NCBI RefSeq assembly: GCF_003172875.1
Contig: NZ_QGKM01000027.1
Location: 27,062-91,061 of the forward strand
Origin: Leucothrix pacifica
GTDB lineage: Bacteria > Pseudomonadota > Gammaproteobacteria > Thiotrichales > Thiotrichaceae
DNA: 64,000 bases
Direction of reading: 5' to 3'
Shown one piece after another: positions 37,541 to 46,899 of this stretch (its first letter is position 1; each line of letters begins with the position of its first letter). A model generated the notes under the pieces. It did not search any database. It was not told the origin of the DNA and worked only from the letters and a program-made list of their open reading frames with translations. The position numbers were made by a program, and so were the translations under genes.

Positions 37541-38263
37541 ATGATTTTTAGACAACTCTTTGATGAAGAAACATCAACACTGACCTATATACTGGTTGAT
37601 GCTGTCACGCGTGATGCTGTGATTATTGATCCGGTGCTAGGGCAAGATAAGCGTGATTTGGCGGTTCTCGAAGAGCTGAATGCGAATCTTAAATATATTG
37701 CAGAGACGCATATTCATGCTGACCACGTTACTGGCGCACGTGCTTTGAAAGAAGCGACGGGCTGTAAGTTTATTTCTGGCGTGGGTACGGGTATTACCTG
37801 TGGCGATAAGCTGATGGAAGAAGGTGAAATCATCAACTTTGGCCATGAAGTGCTATATGCGATTCTGACACCAGGTCATACAGACGGCTGTACGACTTAT
37901 CGCTGGCGTAATCGCTTATTCACGGGTGACACGTTATTGATTGGCGCTTGTGGTCGTACTGACTTCCAACAAGGTAGCGCTGAGCGTTTGTATGAAAGCT
38001 TGCAGAAGCTTCAGTCTTATCCTGATGAGTACTTGGTCTATCCTGCGCACGATTATAACAATCATCGTGTTAGTTGCATTGGTCAGGAAAAAATCAGCAA
38101 TCCATATCTAATGGGGCTGAGCAAAGAAGGCTTCATTGAAAAAATGGAGAACCTGAATCTGCCGAATCCGGCTAAGATCGATGTAGCGGTTCCTGCAAAT
38201 ATGGTTTGTGGTGCGGATGATCGTGGTGAGATTGATACGCGTGTTGTGGAACATTCTGCGTAA
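37541..38263 (+). CDS. MBL-fold hydrolase, ETHE1/persulfide-dioxygenase-like
   Basis: The 240-residue protein has the metallo-beta-lactamase metal motif THIHADHVTG and later PGHTDGCTTY, FTGDTLLIGACGRTDF and PAHDYN. These match ETHE1-type persulfide dioxygenases more closely than glyoxalase II. It would oxidise glutathione persulfide to sulfite. It interrupts the hrcA-grpE order and is bounded by its own palindrome and a terminator, so it is an independent unit. Confidence 0.84.
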   Translation: MIFRQLFDEETSTLTYILVDAVTRDAVIIDPVLGQDKRDLAVLEELNANLKYIAETHIHADHVTGARALKEATGCKFISGVGTGITCGDKLMEEGEIINFGHEVLYAILTPGHTDGCTTYRWRNRLFTGDTLLIGACGRTDFQQGSAERLYESLQKLQSYPDEYLVYPAHDYNNHRVSCIGQEKISNPYLMGLSKEGFIEKMENLNLPNPAKIDVAVPANMVCGADDRGEIDTRVVEHSA

Positions 38264-38316
38264 AAAGTTGCAATACGGATATCTCTGATTTGTAGGGATA
38301 ACCGACTATTTAAATT

Positions 38317-38343
38317 AAACCTCGTCTAGTACGGGGTTTTTTT
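38317..38343 (+). terminator. Rho-independent terminator after the MBL gene
   Basis: A 9-base stem AAACCTCGT / ACGGGGTTT (one G-U pair), loop CTAGT, runs into a T-run. It isolates the MBL gene from grpE. Confidence 0.85.
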
Positions 38344-38363
38344 ATGTTTTTTCAAAATTAAAA

Positions 38364-38390
38364 CTTGAAAACATAAGGTTAACCCAAATT
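38364..38390 (+). promoter_or_regulatory. Sigma32-type heat-shock promoter of grpE
   Basis: CTTGAAA at 38364 is followed after 12 bases by CCCAAATT at 38383, close to the sigma32 consensus (CTTGAAA, then CCCCATnT). It lies 34 bases before the grpE start and just after the terminator. Confidence 0.65.
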
Positions 38391-38424
38391 ATAGGCATCA
38401 AAGATTACCTAGAGAGTGGAGCTA

Positions 38425-39033
38425 ATGAGCAAATCTGATCAAACACCTGAGAATCAGCAAGCACCTGAAGTGGATGTAGACGTTATCTCAGCAGAGTCTG
38501 AAACCATTGAGTCAGATGTTGAGGGGACTGAGGCCGCTGAAGATTCGGCGGATGCAGCACTTTCCAGTGATGAAATTATTGCGCAGTTGCGTGAGAAGCT
38601 GGAAGCAACAGAGCAGAAAGCTAACGAAAATTGGGATAGCTTCCTGCGCCTGCAAGCTGAGATGGATAACCAGCGTAAGCGTAGCGAAAAGAAAGTTGAA
38701 GATGCACACAAGTTCGCATCACAGAAGTTTGTAGAAGCACTGCTACCCGTGGTTGATAGTCTTGAAATGGGCATGGCCGCTGAAGGCAATATCGAACAGA
38801 TTCGCGAAGGCATGGGCCTGACCATGAAGCAGTTCGAGTCGGTCATGGAAAAATTCAATATCGAAACCGTGAATCCGATGGGTGAAAAATTCAATCCGGA
38901 ACTCCATCAGGCGATGGCAATGCAGCCAAACCCTGAGATGGAAAATAATACTGTTATGGCCGTCATGCAGAAGGGCTTTACATTAAGTGGCCGCTTGGTT
39001 CGTCCGGCAATGGTTATGGTCGTTAAAAATTAA
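38425..39033 (+). CDS. grpE: Nucleotide exchange factor GrpE
   Basis: The 202-residue protein has an acidic N-terminus (about 1-55), a long helix and the C-terminal beta domain (NPMGEKFNPELHQAM, VMAVMQKGFTLSGRLVRPAMVMV) of GrpE. It exchanges nucleotide on DnaK. ATG 38425 is chosen, with GGAG five bases upstream; an in-frame GTG at 38416 is less likely. Confidence 0.96.
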   Translation: MSKSDQTPENQQAPEVDVDVISAESETIESDVEGTEAAEDSADAALSSDEIIAQLREKLEATEQKANENWDSFLRLQAEMDNQRKRSEKKVEDAHKFASQKFVEALLPVVDSLEMGMAAEGNIEQIREGMGLTMKQFESVMEKFNIETVNPMGEKFNPELHQAMAMQPNPEMENNTVMAVMQKGFTLSGRLVRPAMVMVVKN

Positions 39034-39074
39034 GTGATTCAGCGAAATTAATTCGCTTTAAACACGAAACATTA

Positions 39075-39104
39075 CTTGAATTTAGAGAAATGAACCGCAG
39101 TTTA
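39075..39104 (+). promoter_or_regulatory. Candidate sigma32 promoter of dnaK
   Basis: CTTGAA at 39075 is followed after 14 bases by CCGCAGTTTA, a weaker match to the sigma32 -10 element. It lies between grpE and dnaK and would give dnaK its own heat-shock start. Confidence 0.4.
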
Positions 39105-39142
39105 TTTCTCAAGTTAAAAAAGTTTTCTTTGGAGAAAAAGAA

Positions 39143-41056
39143 ATGGGAAAAATTATTGGAATTGACTTGGGTACTACCAATTCATGTGTGGCTGTCATTG
39201 AAGGCAAAGACGCCAAAGTAATCGAAAACGCAGAAGGTCACCGTACTACACCATCTATCATCGCATTTACCGATGAAGAAGTAATGGTAGGTCACTCAGC
39301 TAAGCGTCAGGCGGTTACTAACCCTAACAACACTATCTACGCAATCAAGCGTTTGATTGGACGCACCTTTGACGAAGAAGCAGTACAAAAAGATATCAAG
39401 CTGGTTCCTTATAACATCGTTAAAGCGGATAACGGCGATGCGTGGGTTGAAGTGAACGGCAAGAAAATGTCTGCGCCTGAAGTATCAGCACGTGTATTGA
39501 TGAAGCTGAAGAAAGATGCTGAAGCATATCTTGGTGAAGAAGTCACAGAAGCGGTTATCACAGTTCCTGCATACTTCAATGACTCACAGCGTCAGGCAAC
39601 TAAAGATGCGGGCAAGATCGCTGGTTTGGATGTTAAGCGTATCATCAATGAGCCAACTGCCGCTGCACTGGCTTACGGTATGGATAAAGCCGCGAAGGGC
39701 GACAAGAAGATTGCTGTATACGATTTAGGTGGTGGTACTTTCGACGTATCGATCATCGAAATCGCTGAAATCGACGGTGAGTACCAGTTCGAAGTACTAG
39801 CGACTAACGGTGATACATTCCTTGGTGGTGAAGATTTTGACATGCGTCTGATCGACTACTTAGCGGATGAGTTTAAGAAAGAAAACGGCATGGACCTGCA
39901 TAATGATCCGTTAGCACTTCAGCGTTTGAAGGAAGCGGCTGAGAAGGCGAAGATCGAATTGTCATCTTCTACACAGACTGATGTAAACCTTCCTTACGTA
40001 ACCGCTGACGCATCGGGCCCTAAGCACCTTAACGTGAAAGTAACTCGCGCTAAGCTTGAGTCTTTGGTTGAGGACTTAGTAACACGTACTATCCAGCCTT
40101 GCCAAACAGCATTGAAAGATGCCGGTTTGTCAGCATCTGAAATCGATGACGTTATCTTGGTTGGTGGTCAGACACGTATGCCTAAGGTTCAGGAAGCGGT
40201 TACAGACTTCTTCGGTAAAGAGCCACGCAAAGACGTGAATCCTGATGAAGCGGTTGCACTGGGTGCAGCGATTCAGGGTGGTGTACTAGGTGGTTCGGTG
40301 ACTGACGTACTGTTGTTAGATGTTACTCCACTGTCTCTGGGTATCGAGACAATGGGTGGTGTCATGACTAAGCTGATCGAGAAGAACACAACCATTCCTA
40401 CCAAGGCGCAGCAAGTGTTCTCAACGGCTGATGACAACCAAAATGCAGTAACGGTTCATGTGCTGCAGGGTGAACGCGAGATGGCGTCTGGTAATAAGTC
40501 TTTGGGTCGTTTTGATCTGACTGACATCCCACCAGCACCACGCGGTATGCCTCAGATCGAAGTAAGCTTGGACATTGATGCTAACGGTATCCTGAACGTG
40601 TCTGCTAAAGACAAGGCGACCGGTAAAGAGCAGTCTATCCAGATCAAAGCGTCTTCAGGTTTGTCGGATGAAGAAATCGATCAAATGGTAAAAGATGCTG
40701 AAGCTCACGCTGAAGAAGATAAGAAGCTGAAGGAGCTGGTTGAAGCCCGTAACTCTGCTGACAGCATGGTTCACGCAACTGAGAAGTCATTGAAAGAGTT
40801 TGGCGACAAAGTTGACGGTGCTGAAGTTGCTAAGATTCAGGCTTTAGTTGATGAAGTGAAAGAAGCAATCAAAGGCGAAGACAAAGAGTTGATCGACTCT
40901 AAAGCTCAGGCGCTGATGGAAGCTTCAGGTGCATTGGCACAGGCGCAAGCTGGTGGTGAGCCAGGTGCAGCAGGTGCTGAACAAGCACAGCAGAAGCCAG
41001 TTGATGATGACGTGGTTGATGCTGAGTTTGAAGAAGTTGATGACACTAAGAAGTAA
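39143..41056 (+). CDS. dnaK: Chaperone protein DnaK (Hsp70)
   Basis: The 637-residue Hsp70 has the ATPase motifs [14 protein letters not shown], the phosphate-2 region [14 protein letters not shown] and the adenosine motif [15 protein letters not shown] substrate-binding domain and a C-terminal acidic tail ([15 protein letters not shown]) with the EEVD-like end of bacterial DnaK are present. A good GGAG precedes the start. Confidence 0.98.
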   Translation: MGKIIGIDLGTTNSCVAVIEGKDAKVIENAEGHRTTPSIIAFTDEEVMVGHSAKRQAVTNPNNTIYAIKRLIGRTFDEEAVQKDIKLVPYNIVKADNGDAWVEVNGKKMSAPEVSARVLMKLKKDAEAYLGEEVTEAVITVPAYFNDSQRQATKDAGKIAGLDVKRIINEPTAAALAYGMDKAAKGDKKIAVYDLGGGTFDVSIIEIAEIDGEYQFEVLATNGDTFLGGEDFDMRLIDYLADEFKKENGMDLHNDPLALQRLKEAAEKAKIELSSSTQTDVNLPYVTADASGPKHLNVKVTRAKLESLVEDLVTRTIQPCQTALKDAGLSASEIDDVILVGGQTRMPKVQEAVTDFFGKEPRKDVNPDEAVALGAAIQGGVLGGSVTDVLLLDVTPLSLGIETMGGVMTKLIEKNTTIPTKAQQVFSTADDNQNAVTVHVLQGEREMASGNKSLGRFDLTDIPPAPRGMPQIEVSLDIDANGILNVSAKDKATGKEQSIQIKASSGLSDEEIDQMVKDAEAHAEEDKKLKELVEARNSADSMVHATEKSLKEFGDKVDGAEVAKIQALVDEVKEAIKGEDKELIDSKAQALMEASGALAQAQAGGEPGAAGAEQAQQKPVDDDVVDAEFEEVDDTKK

Positions 41057-41080
41057 TCACTTCGGCTCCATCTGAATGCA

Positions 41081-41113
41081 GGCGCGTAGGGAGTTTCTCT
41101 ACGCGCCTTCTTT
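41081..41113 (+). terminator. Hairpin between dnaK and dnaJ (terminator or attenuator)
   Basis: GGCGCGTAG and CTACGCGCC form a 9-base GC-rich stem followed by TTCTTT. The T-run is broken, so read-through to dnaJ is likely; it may lower DnaJ relative to DnaK. Confidence 0.6.
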
Positions 41114-41157
41114 GGTATTAAGCGAATCACATTTATTGCAGAATTTAGGTTAATAGT

Positions 41158-43118
<1,961 letters not shown>

Positions 43119-43187
43119 ATAATTGCAAGCGAATGATTTGTTCGTTTGCAGAAAGTCTAAATAAATTGACGTAGGCAGAGTACAGGT

Positions 43188-44237
43188 ATGACGACAAATA
43201 CAAGATGGTTCTGGTTAGCGCTGTTTAGTGTCAGTTGCATACTACTGTATCTGCTTGCTCCGATATTACTGCCGTTTGTTGCCGGTGCGTTGTTGGCGTA
43301 TCTTGGCGATCCGCTGGTTGATCGTTTGGAGACGTATAAAATCTCCCGAACCAATTCAGTGGTGATTGTGTTCGTGGTGGTCTTTTCCATCATGTTGCCA
43401 TTCTTTATTATCCTGATTCCACTATTGGAAGATCAGATTCAGGCTTTCTTCAAAAAGGTACCTACCTATCTGACATGGATGACGACCTCTGCAGAGCCTC
43501 TGCTGGAAAGATTAGGCATCGCAGTGCCGGCAATTGATGCCGAAAGTGTAGGTAAAACCTTGTCTCAGGAGTGGTCTGTTGCCGGGAGCTTTATTAAAAG
43601 TTTGATTGGTACCGTTTCGCGCTCCGGTTTGGCAGTAATGGGGTGGTTAGCCAATCTTGTGCTAATCCCCGTCATTACATTCTATTTGTTGCGTGACTGG
43701 GATAAGTTGGTTGCCTATATTCGTGAGTTATTGCCACGTAATGTGGAGCCTAAGTTTGCGATGTTGGCCAAAGAGTCAGATGAAATGTTGGGTGCTTTTT
43801 TGCGTGGTCAGCTAATGGTAATGCTGGCACTGGGCGCCATGTACAGTGTGGGTCTGGCGATTGTTGGTGTTAACTTTGCATTGCTGATTGGCATTATTGC
43901 CGGAATCATCAGTTTCATTCCTTATATGGGGCTAATCGTAGGCATCGCCATCGCGAGTATTGCCGCGTTAGTCGAAACACAAAGCTTTATGATGGTAGTT
44001 TGGGTCATCGTTGTCTTCAGCGTTGCGCAGATGGTTGAAGGGATGCTACTAACGCCTCTGTTGGTTGGTGACAGAATAGGTCTTCACCCTGTTGCGGTGA
44101 TCTTTGCCGTGTTAGCTGGCGGTCAATTATTTGGTTTCTTTGGTATTTTGCTGGCACTACCAGTGTTCGCGGTATTGGCGGTGCTATTGCGACATGCACA
44201 TGACTCATACCTCGAAAGTCAGATATATCGAATATGA
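43188..44237 (+). CDS. AI-2E family transporter (PerM-like permease)
   Basis: The 349-residue membrane protein has about seven to eight hydrophobic helices and the family-typical block IIAGIISFIPYMGLIVGI near residue 245. The AI-2E/PerM family includes Na+/H+-coupled and autoinducer-2 exporters; the substrate is not determined. Its end overlaps hda by four bases, a conserved perM-hda pairing. Confidence 0.88.
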   Translation: MTTNTRWFWLALFSVSCILLYLLAPILLPFVAGALLAYLGDPLVDRLETYKISRTNSVVIVFVVVFSIMLPFFIILIPLLEDQIQAFFKKVPTYLTWMTTSAEPLLERLGIAVPAIDAESVGKTLSQEWSVAGSFIKSLIGTVSRSGLAVMGWLANLVLIPVITFYLLRDWDKLVAYIRELLPRNVEPKFAMLAKESDEMLGAFLRGQLMVMLALGAMYSVGLAIVGVNFALLIGIIAGIISFIPYMGLIVGIAIASIAALVETQSFMMVVWVIVVFSVAQMVEGMLLTPLLVGDRIGLHPVAVIFAVLAGGQLFGFFGILLALPVFAVLAVLLRHAHDSYLESQIYRI

Positions 44238-44932
44238 CTTTCCAGCAAATGACCCTCAACGTCACCTCACGTGACGGACTAAAGTTTGATTCCTTCTTTG
44301 AAACGGAAGAGAACCATGATGTTGTAATGCGCCTGAAAAACTTTGCTGAGACGGATCAGTCCTCACAGGTATTTATTTGGGGTGAGATGCACTCAGGCAA
44401 ATCACATTTATTGCAGGCCTGCTGTTACGATGCAACGGAGCGTGGTCAGCGGGTTTCTTATCTACCGCTTAAAGCATTGGGTACTTATGGCACAGCCTCT
44501 GCCCGTGGCCTGGAAAAGATGAATCTGATCGTCGTAGATGACGTGGATTTGGTGGTGGGTAATCTGGACTGGGAAGAAGCACTATTTGATTTGATTAATA
44601 ACAGTCGTATCAGTCGTCAGCGCTTGTTATTTAGTGCCTCAGAAAATCCACGCCACATGGAATGTAAATTACCAGACCTGTCTTCACGCCTGATCTGGGG
44701 TGAGTCTTATAATCTACAAAGTTTGTCAGACCAAGACAAAAACAATGCTTTACGTCAGCGCGCTGCACAACGTGGACTAGAATTAAATGATCGAGTACTT
44801 GAGTATTTAAACCGTCATTACCCGCGTGATATGGGGTCGATGCTGACGATTCTCGATGTGATTGATGAAGAAAGCTTACGCAAGCAATCCAAAATAACCG
44901 TACCATTTCTTAAGCAGGTACTTGATTCTTAG
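44234..44932 (+). CDS. hda: DnaA regulatory inactivator Hda
   Basis: The 232-residue AAA+ protein resembles the DnaA ATPase core (IWGEMHSGKSHLLQA as Walker A; LIVVDDVDLV as Walker B; SRLIWGESYNLQSL). The Walker A has GEMHSGKSH. Hda with the sliding clamp stimulates ATP hydrolysis by DnaA to prevent over-initiation. A possible clamp-binding segment QMTLNV lies at residues 5-10. Confidence 0.9.
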   Translation: MTFQQMTLNVTSRDGLKFDSFFETEENHDVVMRLKNFAETDQSSQVFIWGEMHSGKSHLLQACCYDATERGQRVSYLPLKALGTYGTASARGLEKMNLIVVDDVDLVVGNLDWEEALFDLINNSRISRQRLLFSASENPRHMECKLPDLSSRLIWGESYNLQSLSDQDKNNALRQRAAQRGLELNDRVLEYLNRHYPRDMGSMLTILDVIDEESLRKQSKITVPFLKQVLDS

Positions 44933-44941
44933 CGTCATTAG

Positions 44942-44988
44942 CCCTATTAGTTAACTATGCACAGGTGTGCACTTTTATAGTTATAGGG
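44942..44988 (+). promoter_or_regulatory. Structured leader just upstream of the DUF533 gene
   Basis: CCCTAT and AACTAT on the 5' side pair with ATAGGG and ATAGTT on the 3' side, with an inner TGCAC/GTGCA stem. The outer 3' arm ends nine bases before the ATG and contains the only Shine-Dalgarno-like GGG. Confidence 0.5.
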
Positions 44989-44996
44989 TAAGCCCA

Positions 44997-45701
44997 ATGG
45001 ACGCGAAATCTTTCTTAGATGATTTATTACAAACCGGACGTGAAATGGCAGCTAAAGGCCAGGCGGTGGTTGAAAAGAAACTGGATATTGAAGAGCCGGG
45101 AGAGAAGCGCGACGCTACCATCTCCGGAATCAAGACCGGTGCAATTGCTGCTGGCGTGATGGCATTACTGCTTGGTACAAAAGGTGGACGTCGTGTCACC
45201 GGTTCTGCGTTGAAAATCGGTAGTCTTGCTGCCGTAGGCGGTATCGCATGGAATGCTTACCAAAATTGGTCTGCACAAAGTAAAGCTGAACAGGCTGAGG
45301 TTGAGCCTGTTGCGGTTAACCAACTTGGATCAGACGCTGCTAATGCGCGCAGCATGACACTACTCAAAGCCATGATTGCCGCAGCGAGTGCGGACGGTCA
45401 TATTGATGACATGGAAATGGCTGACATCAATCAGCAGATCGCTGCACTCGGTTTGACGGGTGATATTGCCAGTTTTGTTCGGGCTGAAATTGCCTCGCCA
45501 GCCAGCTTAGATGAGCTTGCTGCACTATCTGATAGCCCAGAAACTGGAGCCGAGATTTACTTGATCTCATCCATGGTCATTAACAAAGAAAATGAGATGG
45601 AACGTACATATCTGGATGCATTAGCGGCGACTTTGGAGCTTCCGGACGCCTTGCTGGTTGAGTTGGAAAAAGCGAAAGCAGATGTTCAGGCTAATGCTTA
45701 G
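44997..45701 (+). CDS. DUF533 / TerB-like membrane-associated protein
   Basis: The 234-residue protein has a Gly/Ala-rich hydrophobic segment (about 45-85, GAIAAGVMALLLG...KIGSLAAVGGIAWNAY) and a C-terminal TerB-like helical domain (about 115-230) with MIAAASADGHIDDMEMADI. This is the YebE/DUF533 layout; function is unknown, linked to envelope stress in E. coli. ATG 44997 is preferred over an in-frame GTG-like upstream start. Confidence 0.83.
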   Translation: MDAKSFLDDLLQTGREMAAKGQAVVEKKLDIEEPGEKRDATISGIKTGAIAAGVMALLLGTKGGRRVTGSALKIGSLAAVGGIAWNAYQNWSAQSKAEQAEVEPVAVNQLGSDAANARSMTLLKAMIAAASADGHIDDMEMADINQQIAALGLTGDIASFVRAEIASPASLDELAALSDSPETGAEIYLISSMVINKENEMERTYLDALAATLELPDALLVELEKAKADVQANA

Positions 45702-45725
45702 CCAATAAGATTATGAGCGATTAAA

Positions 45726-45755
45726 AAAGAAGGACCCGAATTCAGGTCCTTCTTT
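45726..45755. terminator. Bidirectional terminator between DUF533 gene and ppk2
   Basis: An 11-base stem (AAAGAAGGACC / GGTCCTTCTTT) with loop CGAATTCA has A-run before and T-run after, so it can stop both convergent genes. Confidence 0.88.
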
Positions 45756-45798
45756 GATTGTGGCTAGTCTGTTCCAGTCCATTCACAATGCCTCGTAA

Positions 45799-46683
45799 TC
45801 AATACGTGCCTTCTTCATTCAGCAGTAATCGCTCCGCCACACTTAACTTATCCAGAGCCTTTTCAGACAGTGTTGGATACTGTGGCTGCATGCCCTCTAG
45901 AGTTTGACGAATAATTTTGGCCACCTGCAATCGCATATAAGGTTTATTATCCGCAGGGATCGCATACCACGGTGCATCTTCAGTGGATGTCGCCTTTAAT
46001 AGATCGTGATAACTCTGTTGATAGTTATCCCATAAAGCACGTTCAGCAAGATCTGAATTCGAGAACTTCCAGTTTTTATGCTCGTCATAGATGCGTGATA
46101 GAAAACGATTTTTCTGTTCATCCTTAGACACATTCAAAAAGAACTTAACAATGGTCGTGCCATTTTTCGTTAGATGCTTCTCAGCTTGGTTTATCGAGTC
46201 ATATCGGTCTTGCCAAAACTCATCTTCTCCACCTTCCGGAATCTCTATACGCTGACCGGCTAAGTACTCAGGGTGCACCTTGATGACCAGCACTTCCTCG
46301 TAATAACTACGATTGAAAACACCAATTCGACCCCGTTCCGGCATTTTACAATGGGTACGCCACAAGAAGTCATGATCCAGTTCTTCCTTAGAGGGCTGCT
46401 TAAATGAATACACCTGAAAGCCTGCGGGATTCACACCCGTAAACACCGAGCGAATCGTGCTGTCTTTACCGGCGGCATCCATTGCCTGAAATATTAATAA
46501 CAGGGAGTGTTTATCCTCAGCGTACAGTTGGTGTTGCAACTCGGCGATAGACTCGATTTCTTTTTTGAGCTGTTTTTTAAGACTCTTTTTACCATCAACA
46601 TCACCTTCCGGTGCAGTCAGTAGGGCATCAAAGTCGAAGGCGCCATTGGCAGGAATAAGGTAAGAATTATTGTTTGATTTCAT
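45799..46683 (-). CDS. ppk2: Polyphosphate kinase 2 family protein
   Basis: The 294-residue protein has the PPK2 Walker A-like FQAMDAAGKDSTIRSVF, the FNRSYYEEVLVIKVHPE segment and the DRYDSINQAEKHL block. PPK2 enzymes phosphorylate nucleotides with polyphosphate or make polyphosphate. The class cannot be told here. A long, intergenic region with DnaA-box-like sequences lies upstream. Confidence 0.9.
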   Translation of the reverse strand: MKSNNNSYLIPANGAFDFDALLTAPEGDVDGKKSLKKQLKKEIESIAELQHQLYAEDKHSLLLIFQAMDAAGKDSTIRSVFTGVNPAGFQVYSFKQPSKEELDHDFLWRTHCKMPERGRIGVFNRSYYEEVLVIKVHPEYLAGQRIEIPEGGEDEFWQDRYDSINQAEKHLTKNGTTIVKFFLNVSKDEQKNRFLSRIYDEHKNWKFSNSDLAERALWDNYQQSYHDLLKATSTEDAPWYAIPADNKPYMRLQVAKIIRQTLEGMQPQYPTLSEKALDKLSVAERLLLNEEGTY

Positions 46684-46864
46684 ATCACGCTCCTAAGTTG
46701 GTTCAAGCTTATCTCAGCCGATTTCGGGGCGCAAATTAGTGTGCTCAGGTGCATCAAATGGAGCAGAAATTTTAGTTATTCAGCTATGGTTAATATTTAA
46801 TCAATTGGCTATACAGTAAGCAATAGCTTACTCCGTCGGGGTTATGATTAGCGTATCAACAAGC

Positions 46865-46897
46865 TTATCCACAGATGGTGTGGACAACTGTGGATGA
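46865..46897. promoter_or_regulatory. Cluster of three DnaA-box-like sequences
   Basis: TTATCCACA (46865-46873, the perfect strong box), the reverse-strand TTGTCCACA (46879-46887) and TCATCCACA (46889-46897) lie within 33 bases, upstream of ppk2 and next to the sbcC stop. Confidence 0.55.
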
Positions 46898-46899
46898 AA

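Noticed and set aside
36279..39142. CIRCE element expected beside hrcA/grpE/dnaK
   Set aside because: No TTAGCACTC-N9-GAGTGCTAA repeat is visible on either strand.
46865..46897. Chromosome origin at the DnaA-box cluster
   Set aside because: No dnaA, dnaN, mnmG or parAB nearby and no long AT-rich unwinding region.
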